Shown: one piece after another, positions 49,957-62,956 of the stretch
How the letters are laid out: each line of letters starts with the position of its first letter
How positions within the stretch are numbered: the first letter of the stretch is position 1
DNA from: Karalla daura
Taxonomy: Eukaryota; Chordata; Actinopteri; Chaetodontiformes; Leiognathidae
Assembly: GCA_029224185.1 (NCBI GenBank)
Contig: CM055196.1
Span: 10,458,509-10,522,508 of the forward strand
Direction of reading: 5' to 3'
DNA: 64,000 nucleotides
The notes under the pieces: model-generated
What the model was told of the DNA's origin: nothing
What the model saw: only the letters and a program-made list of their open reading frames with translations
Database searches by the model: none
Translations under genes and position numbers: made by a program

Positions 49957-52900
49957 ATGCTGCGTGCGCTGCGCTGTCCTCTGAAGAGGACGCTCGTCTC
50001 TCGACGATGGACGCGTCCACGCTGCCTCTACTGCACCAGGCCCCGTTCTCTTCAGGACGAGGAGCCCGCAGGCACCCGTATGAACCCCCTTAACATTCAG
50101 ATGCTGTCGGGGAACCTCCACAAGCAGATCTTCAGGGGGCTGGAACCAGAGTACAGGGAGGAGGACGTGGAGCGCAGCATCCGGCACCTGCAGAAGCACC
50201 AGCTGTGGGGGAAGGAGACGTCTCTGCTGCCGGAGGTGGAGCTGAAGCTTCCCCATATGTACGGCGCGAACATAGACGAGCACTTTCGCATCTTGGCCCA
50301 GAAGCAGAGTCTGCCGTACCTGGAGGCCGCTACCAAGCTGCAGCAGGCCGAGCTCCCAGCCATGCCCCAGGAGTGGAATTGGGAGGTTGGATGGACGCGC
50401 TACGGGCCAGACGGGCAGAGTCAGAAGGTGGACTTCCCAGATGAGACGGCGCTGGTGTTTGACGTGGAAGTGTGTGTGTCGGAGGGGCAGTGTCCCACGC
50501 TGGCTGTGGCTGCGTCTCCCACAAACTGGTGAGCGGCAGGTGCAAGGATAGTCGCAGGAGGCATTGATCGGCTTTTTATATGGTGTGCATTTGTCTCTGG
50601 TCAGGTACTCGTGGTGCAGCAAGCGTTTGATCGAGGAGCGCTACACCTGGTCCAACCAGCTCACTCTCGCTGACCTCATCCCACTGGAGACGCCGATCAA
50701 CTCTGCCCGCCCCCCAGAGGGTCAGTGGAAGGAGAGGCTCATCGTGGGACACAATGTCAGTTTCGATCGAGCTTTCATTAAGGAGCAGTACTTACTGAAG
50801 GTCAGTGTTCAGAGGGTGCTGTGCTTTATCTTTGTATTATAAAGATGGGTATCTAGGATGCTTCCCTTTTTTTCCTTTTCTGTCTTTATCCAATTTAAAG
50901 ATTCTCATTGTGTATCAAGCAGCTTTTCTGAATGATGTTGGAGGCTAAAAACCTGACATCATATCCCGGTTTTAAGGTTTCATTTGTGTGTTTTCCCCTC
51001 TTAAGGGCTCCAAGGTGCGCTTCATGGACACCATGAGTCTTCACATGGCGATCTCTGGGCTGACCGGGTTCCAGCGCTCATTGTGGATGGCCAGTAAGCT
51101 TGGTAAAAGGAAGGGTCTGCAGGAGGTGAAGGAGCACATGAAGAAAGCTGGTCACAAAAAGGAGGGCCCAATGGTTGGTCTGCGTTCCTCTCCATATACA
51201 ACATGCAGTGCTTGCTGTTATGTTGTAGCTTTGCTTTTGCTTTTTAAATGTTAAGGTCCTTGGCTTTTCGCTGCAGCATTAGTCAGCGTGATGCGATGTT
51301 TTTGGGTGTAGATCGGCTCCTGGGACTGGGTGAACATTAGCAGCATCAACAACCTGGCTGACGTCCATGCGCTGTATGTGGGGGGGCCGCCCCTGCAGAA
51401 AGAGGCCAGGGAGACCTTTGTGAAGGGCTCCATGATGGACGTGAGGAGCAACTTCCAGGTCAGAGATCGCTGCCAGTGATTAGAGCCAAGCTACTCATCA
51501 AAGATGTTATCAGAATGAGGTATCTCTAAATGACACCATGAAGCGGAGACGCATCATGTGGGCTTTGCTGACCTCCGCAGGAGCTGATGCAGTACTGCGC
51601 CATGGACGTTGAGGCCACGCATCAGGTCTTCGCAGAGCAGCTTCCTCTTTTCATGGAGAGGTCTGTAAAACCCAACCCCCCCAAAAAAAATCGATTTCTC
51701 AGCCAAGAATATCATCTTTCATCGCTCTTTTATCCTTTCCAAGGTGTCCTCATCCGGTGACGTTGGCAGGGATGCTGGAGATGGGCGTGAGCTACCTTCC
51801 CGTCAACCACAACTGGGAGCGCTACCTGGAGGACGCTCAGGATATTTACGAGGAGCTCCAGCGAGAGATGAAGAAGTCTCTGATGAGCCTGGCCGACGAC
51901 GCCTGCCAGCTGCTGCAGGACGACAGGTGGGAGGAGCAACTCTCCGTCTTCCTGCTCACAGCGTGTGAGAGGAACGAGCAATGTGACTCAGAGGGATTCA
52001 TGCATTCGGGCGCCTTATGAATGGGTGCGTTTTATGTACAGATACAAAGAGGACCCATGGCTCTGGGACCTCGAGTGGGACGTGCAGGAGTTCAAGCAGA
52101 AGAAAGTCAAAGTCAGCAAAAAGAAAAACTCCATCAAAGCACCCGAAGCCAAGCTCGCTGCTACTCCTCTTCCAGACTTGGAGGAAGGTGAAGGCTTCGA
52201 CACTTGGCCTGGAATTATTCCAGAACTAAAACGATACTGCATAATAGTAATAATGACGCAAACGTTGAATGGGGTTGCTGTGATATCAGACCCAGGTCCG
52301 CCCTCTGAGGAGGAGATGGCGAGCCAGTGCCCCAGCAGAATGGCCGTGGAGAGACTGAAGGAGACGGTGGATCGACTCCCAAAGAGGAGGCAACATCTGC
52401 CAGCGCATCCTGGGTAAGTCACAGTCACTCCCCACGCGGACGGTTCTCACCTCACAGTTCACACAGCTCGCAGTGGAAGTGAGTCCTTCACCACAGCCGT
52501 GTCCTGCAGCTGGTATCGCAAGCTGTGTGAGAAGATGACCGGGGAGGGCTGGTCCCCCGGAGCCAGCCTTATCAGCCTGCAGATGAGAGTGACCCCGAAG
52601 CTGATGGGCCTGACCTGGGACGGGTTCCCCCTGCACTACACAGAGAAGCTTGGATGGGGGTACCTGGTGCCCGGGCGCAGGGACAACCTGGTACCTGAGG
52701 AGGAGAGCTCAGGGCCTGTGTGCCCACACAGGTACTCAGCACAATACACTGCACCTCCGTTATTAAAACTAGAGACATTGATTATTGACATATTGAGTCT
52801 GATGTTTGCATACAGTCTCCACTCAATTATTATGGATTTTAATGCCATTTAAATGTGGAAAATGTACAGATTTACATGTCATCACTGCCCCCATGCCTCC

Positions 52901-53540
52901 CACAGAACCATTGAGGCTATTTACAGAGATTATTGTGAGCAGAACAGCAAAGAGCAGCCGGAGTACCCGGACAGCAGCTCCTCAGAGGACTCGGTGTGGT
53001 CGGACAGCTCGGTGTGGGAGAAGGTACTGATAAACCTGCAGATCAGATGCTCACAGTCACAGTGAAGTGAACGGACCATAAATCGGTTGTGATAGGATAA
53101 TAACCAATGTGGGATCAGGATGGATTGTCTGACCAGGCTGAGAGCTGTTGAACGCCTCGTGACCCAAGTGTGTTAATTCATCTCATTTCAAGATGGAGGA
53201 GCTGGGCTCGGGGGAAAGTCTGACCGAGGAGCACGCAGTCAGAGTGACGGGTAATGGGAAGAGGAGCAAGGTGATTTTCATCATCGTTTTCATCATCTGT
53301 GTCTAAATAGAAAAGTAGTTTATCCGCTGCGTGACGCTGTTCATGCTGTGCGTCCACAGCAGGCCAAAGATCCGCATCACGTGCCCGAGGACAGTCAGTG
53401 CCACTATCACCACGGAAACGGCCCCTACAACGAAGTGGACATCCCGGGGTGCTGGTTTTTCAAATTGCCTCACAAGGTGAACAACATCCCAGATGAACGC
53501 AGCAGTGACGAAACCACCCGGTCCGGCTGCGGGCTCACTG

Positions 53541-53609
<69 letters not shown>

Positions 53610-54930
53610 CAGGACGGTAACGAGAACAACGTGGGCAGCCCGTTCTCCAAGGACTTCCTGGCCAAGATGGAGGACGGCACTCTCAGGGCGGGACGCGGGG
53701 GCACCAACGCTGCACGGGCTCTGGAGATCAACAAGATGATCTCGTTCTGGAGGAACGCCCACAAACGCATCAGGTAACGTCCGCCTACATCATAACGATC
53801 TGTGTCGGCTGGCGGACCTGTCATACAGCATAACCGGTCCTAAAGCACCGTGTCCCCCTCTCTCAGCTCTCAGATGGTGCTGTGGCTGCGCCGGGTGGAG
53901 CTGCCTCGCACCGTCAGCAGGTACCCACCACCTCCATCAGCTGTGCAGCGAGGAGGAAGGGCATCGCCCTGGTCCCTGAAAGAAACGTTACACCTTCAAG
54001 CTTTAGAAAGTGCACACCGGGCTCGAAAATGTGTGACATCCGCTGGTTTTGATTTGACTCAGCCAGGATAGATAGATGTCTTTTTCTGTGATGCTGTGGT
54101 GGAGTAGTGATTTTGGATATCTGTTCATACGATTGTGATAGCTTACCACAGCTGTAAGCTTGCAAATGGAGCCTGAAAGTGCCCGTAAGCTCTGTGTGTG
54201 CCTCAGACACAGGGAGTTTGACGAGGAGGCGCGGTACGGTGCCATCCTGCCCCAGGTCATCACGGCTGGAACGGTGACCCGTCGGGCTGTGGAGCCCACG
54301 TGGCTGACGGCCAGCAACGCACGGGTAAGGAGCCTGGGCCGCCCCATCCAGCTAGCCCGCGCCGATCAGAGGCCAGCTCAGGGTGTAACGGCTGACTGTG
54401 TCCTGCTGGGCAGCGGGACCGGGTCGGCAGCGAGCTGAAGGCCATGGTGCAGGTGCCGCCGGGCTACCACCTGGTGGGGGCGGACGTGGACTCCCAGGAG
54501 CTGTGGATCGCCGCCGTGCTGGGGGAGGCCCACTTCGCCGGCATGCACGGTGAGACGCTGCAGCCTCACCCGCCCCTCACCCAGCGGGGCGGCCGCTAGA
54601 CCCCCAACCCTGATGCTGTGCTCTGCCCCAGGCTGCACGGCCTTCGGCTGGATGACCCTGCAGGGCAAGAAGAGCCAGGCCACGGACCTGCACAGCCGCA
54701 CGGCCGAGGCCGTGGGCATCAGCCGCGAGCACGCCAAGGTCTTCAACTACGGACGCATCTACGGCGCCGGGCAGCCCTTCGCCGAGAGGCTGCTCATGCA
54801 GTTCAACCACCGGCTCAGCCAGGCCGAGGCGTCCAGCAAGGCCAAGCAGATGTACGCCCTGACCAAGGGCATACGCAGGTACGGTGGGGCCCGAGAGGGT
54901 TTCCCGGTGTTTCCTCTGCAGAAGTGTATG

Positions 54931-54968
<38 letters not shown>

Positions 54969-55118
54969 TGCCAGGTACCATCTGACGGAGGAGGCGGAGT
55001 GGCTGGTCAGTCAGCTGGGGGCGCAGGTGGACAGGGATGAAGATGGCTGCGTGTCCCTGCAGGAGCTGAGGAGGATCAGCAAGCTGGCCTCACAGTGGCG
55101 AGGGAGCAAGTAAAGCCT

Positions 55119-55168
<50 letters not shown>

Positions 55169-56465
55169 CACTGCCACAGCCACAGCACTTCCCCTCTGGA
55201 CGTGTCCCTGTGACCCCTCAGCTCCCGCAGGAAGAGGTGGGACATGGTCGACAGGCGTCTGTGGTCGGGCGGCACCGAGTCGGACATGTTCAACAAGCTG
55301 GAGAGCATCGCCCATTCGGAGCAGCCGGCCACCCCCGTACTGGGCTGCAGGATCAGCAGGGCGCTGGAGCCCAGGGCCGTGAGGGAGGAGGTGAGGCGCT
55401 GCCACCACCACACTCCAGAAACGTGTCGTTTCGACTCCAAGCGGTCTTAAAAAGGAAAGGGCTTCTATTCGAGGTCTTTCCATCCATGCGTTTGTCCTCA
55501 CCGGCGTCGTTTCTTCTGGGTCCTGTTGTCAGTTCATCACCAGCAGGGTGAACTGGGTGGTGCAGAGCTCTGCCGTGGACTACCTCCACCTGCTGCTGGT
55601 GGCCATGAAGTGGCTGGGCGAGGAGCACGGCATCGACGGCCGCTTCTGCATCAGCATCCACGACGAGGTGCGCTACCTGGTCTGCAGCGAGGACCGCTAC
55701 CGGGCAGCGCTGGCGCTGCAGATCTCCAACCTGCTCACCAGGTCGGCTGCGTCCTGCGCTCATCCTCCCCCGTTAAAAACAGAAAGAGTCTGATCCTGTT
55801 TGTGATCCTGTCCCGTCTCCCCGCAGGAGCATGTTTGCACACGCGCTGGGCATGCAGGACCTGCCCCAGTCGGTGGCCTTCTTCAGCTCTGTGGACATCG
55901 ACGAGTGCCTGAGGAAGGAGGTGACCATGGACTGCGTCACCCCGTCCAACCCCACGGGTCTGGAGCGGAGATACGGCCTGGCCCCCGGTGAGTGCTGCAC
56001 CCTGCTAGTTTGCCCCTCTAGTAGCGATATTATTCTTAAAGAAAGACACCAAAGAGCAGCTAGAAAACAGAAAGGTTTATTTTAAAAACAATGAAAGAAA
56101 GCCTCAAAATCCCTCCGGGGTTATTTATTTATATATATATTGGAAGACTATTTACACCCAACATCTTGTAAACAGACTTGTTTTGGGGCTGTTCACTTCA
56201 GATTGGAACCTGTAATACATATGTAGCGTGTAGCGTCGCTTCCTCTGCTGAGTCCTGAGTATTAAAACCTTTGGTGTGTAAAAGCTTTCAAATAGCAGCC
56301 GTCTCGGTCGAGGCTGCTCCAGCACGTGTGACGCTCTCCGAGACGTTTCAGTGAACAGGACACGCAGCCTGACACGCGTGTGTGTGCATCCCTCCTGCAG
56401 GCCAGGCTCTGGACATCTACCAGGTCCTGGACATCACCAAAGGCTCCCTGAACAAAGGGAGGTAG
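49957..56465 (+). CDS. polg: Mitochondrial DNA polymerase gamma, catalytic subunit
   Basis: Twenty-two coding exons: 49957-50528, 50605-50800, 51006-51173, 51312-51458, 51581-51660, 51744-51926, 52042-52187, 52296-52413, 52510-52731, 52906-53023, 53193-53270, 53360-53476, 53613-53773, 53867-53920, 54207-54324, 54414-54549, 54632-54878, 54975-55109, 55231-55390, 55533-55741, 55827-55987, 56401-56465. Frame is kept throughout, 1196 aa (human 1239, also 22 coding exons). It replicates mitochondrial DNA with POLG2. Seen: Arg-rich mitochondrial presequence; exonuclease motifs I (FDVE, Asp169/Glu171), II (VGHNVSFDR, Asp245) and III (Asp370); polymerase motifs A (VGADVDSQE, Asp850), B (REHAKVFNYG, Arg903, Lys907, Tyr911) and C (HDEV, Asp1096). 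Start chosen as the first ATG after the acceptor at 49935. The human polyglutamine tract is absent. The acceptor of the 55231 exon has an alternative AG 9 bases upstream. Confidence 0.97.
53543..53607. repeat. (GT)n microsatellite abutting a polg 3' splice site
   Basis: About 32 TG units fill half of the 136-base intron and end five bases before the acceptor of the exon at 53613. Confidence 0.95.
54935..54965. repeat. (GT)n microsatellite in a polg intron
   Basis: GT units ending about ten bases before the acceptor at 54974; the whole intron is only 96 bases. Confidence 0.9.
55121..55163. repeat. (CA)n microsatellite in a polg intron
   Basis: About 21 CA units starting 12 bases after the donor at 55110. 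Confidence 0.95.
56076..56129 (-). terminator. fanci: Candidate polyadenylation signals of fanci, inside polg
   Basis: AATAAA on the minus strand at 56129-56124 and 56081-56076, both within the last polg intron. Use of either makes the fanci 3' UTR antisense to the last polg exon. Confidence 0.4.
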
Positions 56466-56502
56466 CCCTGGACGCACACGTGCCAGGAGGCTGATGGCCC
56501 CG

Positions 56503-59500
56503 TCACTGCTTTCTCCTCCTCTTCTGTTTGGGTACCTCCTCCTCTTCCTCCTGCCCGTCCTCCTCTGCGCTCTGGAAGACACGGAAGAAGAACGGAGCGG
56601 TGAGATCTCAGCCAGCGGGATCCTCGTGGAGCGGTGACACTTTGACGCATGGTTTGAGGAGCACTGTGACTCCTGTAATCAATCAGAGAGAGAGAGGGAG
56701 GGAGAGAGGGAGAGAGAGAGGCTGGGAGGCGCGGGGAGCGGGCCCGGGGCGGGAGGCACCTCTCGGCTGTCGTCGTGCTCCTGCAGGGCTGTCGTCAGAG
56801 TATCAGCGTTGATGCGGAAATCCCTGGAGGTGCCGAGCTTCATGTGCTGCATCAGATTCACCTGGACGGACACGCACGCAGTCAGAGAGGCAGCGAGGAG
56901 CCCGCCGCGTTCTGCTTTACCAGCCCGCTGATGTACATTCACACGTGGCCAACCCCCTCCAGCAACTTAGCACACACACACACGCACACACCTTTGACTT
57001 CTTTGAGAGAGTGAGGGTGTGTTTCTCATACTGCTCGATGCTGTAGATCAAGTTGGGGATGGCCTTTGTCCCGGGCTGCAGTTTCACCTGCCACAGGTGA
57101 GGTGAAGGAGGTCTGTGTTGAGGGATTGATTTGAAAGCCTGGAGCTCTGTACGTAATAAACAGACACATGCATGTTCTCACCGAGGCCACCGTGCTCGCT
57201 TCGCTCTTTTTCTTCTTGTCTGCATTGGAGCCGCCGACCTCGCCGCTCTAAACGCAGCAAACATGGAGCAGACGGGTCACGCGGGTGGCAATCGCCGCCT
57301 GCCGTGCGTTTGGGGAGGCCTACCTGCGCGTACGTGATGAACAGGTAGCACTGCGCCGTCAAGTGGGTGCCGGACAGCTTGATCTGCAGAGTGGAAATAA
57401 ATGAATAAAGGGCTCAGCAGCAGAACGTTCCGGAAGCAAGGGACAGACGGGAAGGATGCGGCCGCCCGCTCACCAGCTTCTCAAAGCGCGAGGGCAGGGC
57501 TGCGTTGGGCCGGCTGCACACCTGGATGTACTGACGGGTCGGAGAGGAGAGAGGTGAGGGGTGGGGGTGGGGGTGGGGGTGGGGGTGGGGGTGGGGGTGG
57601 GGGTGGGGGAGGGGGAGGGGGAGGGGGAGGGGGAGGGGAGGGCGGCCGGCTACGCACGTGTTTGACCAGGGTGGTGAGGATGACGTAGGTGCGGCTCAGC
57701 GCTCTCAGCAGGTGGGCCGTGCAGGCCCCGGGCTGCAGGCCGCTCTGCACCAGCTCGCTCAGCGCCGTCACCAGGGTCCCCATCTGCAGGGTCACCGCCT
57801 TGTCCAGGGGGTCCTGGCGGCCCGCGCCCTGGGAGGCCTCGTCTGGGAGGAGGAGGAGGAGGAGGAGGAGGGAGGGAGGAAGGAGGGAGAAGCGTTAGTG
57901 CAGGGGCCTGACAGAGATGCATCCGTGCTCCCGTCCTCTCCCCAACTCCCTCCATTAATCCCACTGAGCGGCAGGGGGGAGAAGGCGCCTCACCGGGGCC
58001 TGATTTGTCAGGGGCTGCGTGCGATTTCTTCCTGGCAATCAGCCAGTCCACCTCATCGAGCACTCTGTCAACCTCCGACAGGACCAGCAGCTGTGGCAGC
58101 AGATTAAAAAATGATGATGAAGGGGGAGCGCGCCGCGCAAATGGATGGCGAGGGCGGCGGCGGGTCGCAAGCCGATCCTCTCATTCCCTGACTAACAAAT
58201 GAAGCACTCACGGCTGCTGTGTTGGCAGTCTTCATGTTGACAATGGCAAAGTTGGACTGCTTTTCCACCTCGACATCCTGATTGCACAGAGAAGAGTCAC
58301 GGTTAGAGATGTCTACCCTTCGATGATGATAAAACTTATGTCTCCATGGTTGTAGCAGTTGGGAGAACGCACACTAGTAGCAATATGATCTAGATGCAGA
58401 GTGACATATGTGGTGTCTATACCACACGATGCCAGTACCATCAACCTGAATCCTTGGTGATACGTGTAAAATTACCCTACGATGTGCTTTATCTTTTCTA
58501 TAGCATCATATTATTAGACGTTTGAGTCTAACAAATGCTACTAGGGGTGACTGATCAGGCCATAACTGCACTGTTTTAGAGTGCACACATAAGTCAGCAG
58601 TGGAGAGGGCATGAGATCGATCTCTCTCTGCGGTTGTGTTTGAACCACCAGTGAATTGGATGTGAGTGAGGGCGCCTGCAGGGAAAGCCGCTTGCATTGA
58701 CCCAGTGGTGGGGACGCCCGTCTGGAAGTGCTCATGCTGGGAACAGTGGGGCGGGTCTGTGTGCACCTCATCGATGTCTCCCAGCTGGCTGTGGACGTCC
58801 TGGCACAGCTCGAGCAGCAGGCTCACGGGGCTCTTGTAGAGAACGTGCAGGTTGAAGAGCAGAGTGAGGACGCACTTGGAGAAAGCCGAGTCCTCTGGAG
58901 AGGAGAAGGTAGCAAAGCTCAGACCCCCCTGCTGGCTGCGCCCAGCACGGAAACCCATAATCGCACAAGCCATCACCCACCGAAGCTGGTCTCCTTGCAG
59001 ATCTTCACCGTCCACGTCATCATCTGAACAAACTGAGGATGCGTGCGTGTATTAGAGGTGATGAGCGACTGATCCTGCAAGGTGCGCTTCAAGAGTGGCA
59101 GGTACCTGCTGGGAGGAGGGCTTCAGCTGGCGGGACAGCACGCTCAAGATGTTCACCAGCAGCTGGGCCTGCTTGCTGTTGAACTCCTCCTCTCCCCCAC
59201 TTAGCTGGGCGAACAGCGCCCTCTGTCGGCGCGACAAGGGAGGTGAGACCCGGGATCCGCCTGCACGTCAGAGACACTCACCCGCAGCAGAGGAAGCACC
59301 TGGAACTGTCGGATGTAAAAGAAGTTGATCTCCGCCGTGGCCCCGTTGTCCGCTTCGGCGTCCTCCTCCTCCTCCGCCTCCTCCGCCGCCGCGTCTGTGA
59401 GAAACACAGGATGAGGCTCAGCGTCTGTTGGGGCGCAGAGGGGGGGGTAGAGGGGGGGTAGGGGGGTCGTTGTGTGAGCGTCTGACCCATGGAGGAGAGC

Positions 59501-62500
59501 AGCTGCGTCATCTTGCTGGGATAGCGCTGCTGGCACGTGGTGAAGATCCTGAGCAGGCCCTCCAGACACAGCAGGGACACGCCGGAGCGCTTGTCCTTCA
59601 CGCCGTCCTCCAGCTCGCCCGGGATGTTGGTGTAGCGCCACATCAGCACGCTGACACACACACACACACACACACACAGAGGTGTCGGTCATACATGGTG
59701 GAGCCGGGTCGAGCCGCTCTGCAGACTGGCGGCGGCCTGACCTGGTCATGTCGCAGAGGAAGGTGAACGTCTTGTCCGGGTTCTGTCCATCGGGGCCGTC
59801 GGCGTGGCCCGTCTCCTCCAGCTGCTGGATCTTCTGGACGGCCACGCTCACTGCGTAGTGCACAAACTCTCCAGCCGAGCGCAGCCCTGACAGAGCCTCC
59901 TCCCTGCCCTGGCTGCTGTCCCTGGAGAGCGAGAGGCAGTGGCGGTCTGACTGTGTGTGTGTGTGTGTGTGTGTCAGGGCTAGAGCTGCCTGAAAGGCCC
60001 CCCTGCCGCCCAGGCCTTACCTGAAGAGCGCAGTGAGGAGGGTGGACACGAAGCCCATGGAGAGCAGGCTGCGGGGCGTCTTGTTCGAGGGCCCTCGGCC
60101 CTTGCCCTCCTTCTCCGTCAGGATCTCGGCCAGCTTGTGGTAGCGGGTGAACAGCTCCATGACCTCCTCCAGCTGCGTTTTACTGCCACGCAGACAGACA
60201 CAAACCACAGAACCATGAGCGCGACGAGGCCCAGTTGAGGCGACGACAGCCCGAGCACACCAACCTGTAGTCGGCTCTGATGAAGTTGTACTCCATCAGG
60301 ACCTCGTAGAGCCCCATCACCAGCACGGCATAGATGTTATTTTTCACTCCCACGCTGGAGTCCAGGGAGAACTCGGCCGCCTTGTCCTGACCAGCACACG
60401 CAGACGGTCAAACAATCCAAGTAAGCAATCTGTTAGCTCATCCTAATGCTCCACTAATAAGAACAAGACATTACAGGATGTAGGGAGGCGTGCATACGTA
60501 CCAGCTCAAAGTCCTCCAGTTCACACTTGATCATGCGCCTCGTCATGCTCCGCAGGATGGCGTGGAGTTCGGACTGGTATCCCTGCTCCTCCTCCTCCTC
60601 CTCGTCGTCTCCATCGCTGTCGTTGGCGTGAGCCGCCTTGTGCACGTTCTGCAGCCACAGCAGGCAGTGTGCTGTGCAGCTCACCAGATGGCCCTGCGGG
60701 GCAGCAGACGCGGTTCAGGGGAGGGAGGGGGGGGCAGGTATCGACACGGCAGGAACCCAGAGAGACGCCGAGAGGCCTACCAGCGGCTCCTGGAGGAACA
60801 CCTGCTCTCTGGCCGCGGTGATGCACAGCTCCAGCTTCACCGGGGGCAGCAGGTCTTGCTCCGGCTCGTAGAGGCGCCTCAGCTAAAGACGCGTACGCCG
60901 CGTTAGTGAGAATACCACAGCTCAGTACGACAGGCAGAGTGCGGAAGAGGCGCGAGCCTCACCTGTAGGAAGAGGGCGTGCATGATGGAGCTGGAGAGCT
61001 GAGAGTTGCGCCGCAGGACTTCATAGTAGCCCTGAAAAAACACAAGCGGCTGACTGTGATTGTGGGACACGGGCGAACTGACAGCATGACGCGAGGGACG
61101 GCCTCCACACCTCATAGAGCATGAGGCGCACGTCGGCCTGCTGGCTGAGGCAGCGGCGCAGGCTGTTCAGGATCTCCAGGCAGAACGCCTCGTTGGCGGC
61201 AGAGTTGTAACGAGAGTGGATGTCCACTTGGATCTAAAGGTGGTGGTGGTGGTAGGGGGGGGTTCAGGCAGAGGGTTAGGGAAGCGCAGAGCCAGAGACC
61301 CTTTGCACGTGCACGCATGGGAGTGTGGAGTGGAGCTGCACCTGGCTGGAGGAGACGCCCTGGCTGCACTGGCTGGACGCCAGGCTGCCCAGCACTTTGA
61401 AGTTCTTGAGCAGCAGCAGGAGGCCCGTCACTGCAAACTTTCTGCCGTCCGACTGGCTGGGGGGCGAGAGGAGAGGGAAAGTCTCTTTGACGACTCAAAG
61501 CGTTTCCTGTGCCGATCTGCTTTACTTGGGTAGAGGAGAGCGACGGCCACACCTGATATACATGGCCTTGCGGAGCACCAGGATCAAAGCGTCCTTCAGA
61601 GTTACGCTGACTTTGAGCAGGGGCTGAGGCGGGAACAGACGAGAACAGTTTAGACATGCGACAGCTCTGCTGCGTGTGGGCACGCACAGCTCACGTACCT
61701 GAATAGCTTTCAGGAGACCCTGAGCGGTGGCCGAGGGTAGGTGAGACAGGTGGTCGAATATTTCTATCACCTTGGACGACATCTCCAGGAGGATCATGGG
61801 CGCAGAGGCCACAAGGTCAGAGAAAAGATCTGACGATGCAGCAACAAAGAGAAATCAGAGGGGATAGCTGGGTGAATATGCTACTCTCTTTAGATAGATA
61901 GAAAGTCGGGACTTATCGCTATGCTTTACCTAAATAATGACTGACAGGCGCAGCTATCTTAGTGACCAGTCGGTTGAGCACCTGCTCCAGAATGTCACAT
62001 CTGACGGGCTCGTGCACCTGCCACAGGCACATGAAGACGCACACATCGTCCGGTGAGAACACACAGCAGAGACATGCAGCCGCGTCGGGACCTCTCTCCT
62101 CCGCTCAGAGTGAGACACGTTACCTTGAAGCCCAGCAGCAGCACGTGTCTGCCCAGCTTACGCGCCAGCTGAGCCGGGGTGTGCGGTGGGCCCGCAGCAC
62201 CCTCGCTGGTCCTGCCAAACGGCCCAGGTTTAGGTCCAAATGTGTCCATGAGGAAGAAGCCCAGCTTCACCAGACCCTGGGTCACGTGATCCCAGCCAAA
62301 GCCACTGCACCGCCAGGGCAGCACAATCCACGGGACAAGAGAAATGAGGCTCAAAACGTCTTGCAAACTAAACGTAGGGCTTTGCTGCTGAAGGCCGTTT
62401 GCTCTGACCTGTTTTTGACGGTGTCCAGGATCATGTGCGCCACGCTGCGGTGCTTGGGCAGAAGCTCCTGCAGGAACTTGGAGCCCTGCTGCAGCTGCTC

Positions 62501-62956
62501 GTCCTTGAAGCTCTTGATGAGCGCGCTCTTCAAAAAGTCAAACACCTGCTCAAACCCGAGAGAGAAAGAGTGACAGAGTTGAAGTTGAGTGCGCGGCGAA
62601 AATGAAGGTGGCACGCGAAACTGGACGAGAGGGTTTCTCACCTGCTCCTCGTGGTTCTGGATGCGAGCCACCGAGAGCAACAGGGCCACGCCGAAGGGGC
62701 ACAGGCCTTCAGGGGATGTCTGCAATGATGCAATTCAAGATCCGCAGTCATGAGAAATACCTTCAGTAACGCACAGTCACACATATAGCTGCGCTATATA
62801 ATTACAGCGACATAAACCTTAAAGGTCCTGAGACATTCCCTGCCAAGTTCATGGTCGATGCGGATGGCGAACACGATGTGGAGGATGGCCGTGCCCTCCA
62901 CGTGCCTCAGCCGGTCCTGAGGAATAGACTGCACCTCCAGCTCCAGGCTCCTGGAG

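Larger units (their letters stand above)
56503..59222 (-). other. fanci: fanci exon block 3 (C-terminal region)
   Basis: Exons: 59222-59106, 59032-58981, 58894-58767, 58277-58212, 58090-57994, 57842-57658, 57530-57474, 57383-57324, 57247-57182, 57087-56992, 56861-56760, 56571-56503. Segments include LFNLHVLYKSPVSLL, VLDEVDWLIARKK, AIPNLIYSIEQYEK and KVNLMQHMKLGTSRDF. A larger intron (58766-58278) holds no other gene. Confidence 0.93.

Noticed and set aside
49957..50528. Possible POLGARF-like overlapping frame in polg, as known in placental mammals
   Set aside because: The shifted plus-strand frames are closed repeatedly; the longest is about 79 codons and bears no visible relation to the mammalian product.
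49903..50622. 239-codon open frame antisense to the first polg coding exon
   Set aside because: It mirrors a GC-rich conserved exon, has no family features and no splice or start context; explained by codon bias of polg.
57401..58063. Glycine-rich and proline-rich frames over the GGGGGT tract
   Set aside because: Translations of simple repeats overlapping real fanci exons on the minus strand.
59279..59300. Longer form of the fanci exon ending at a GTGAGT just downstream
   Set aside because: Ending at 59300 (CAG/GTGCTT) joins FQ to RALFAQLSGG, matching the family; the longer form would insert extra residues and shift the join.
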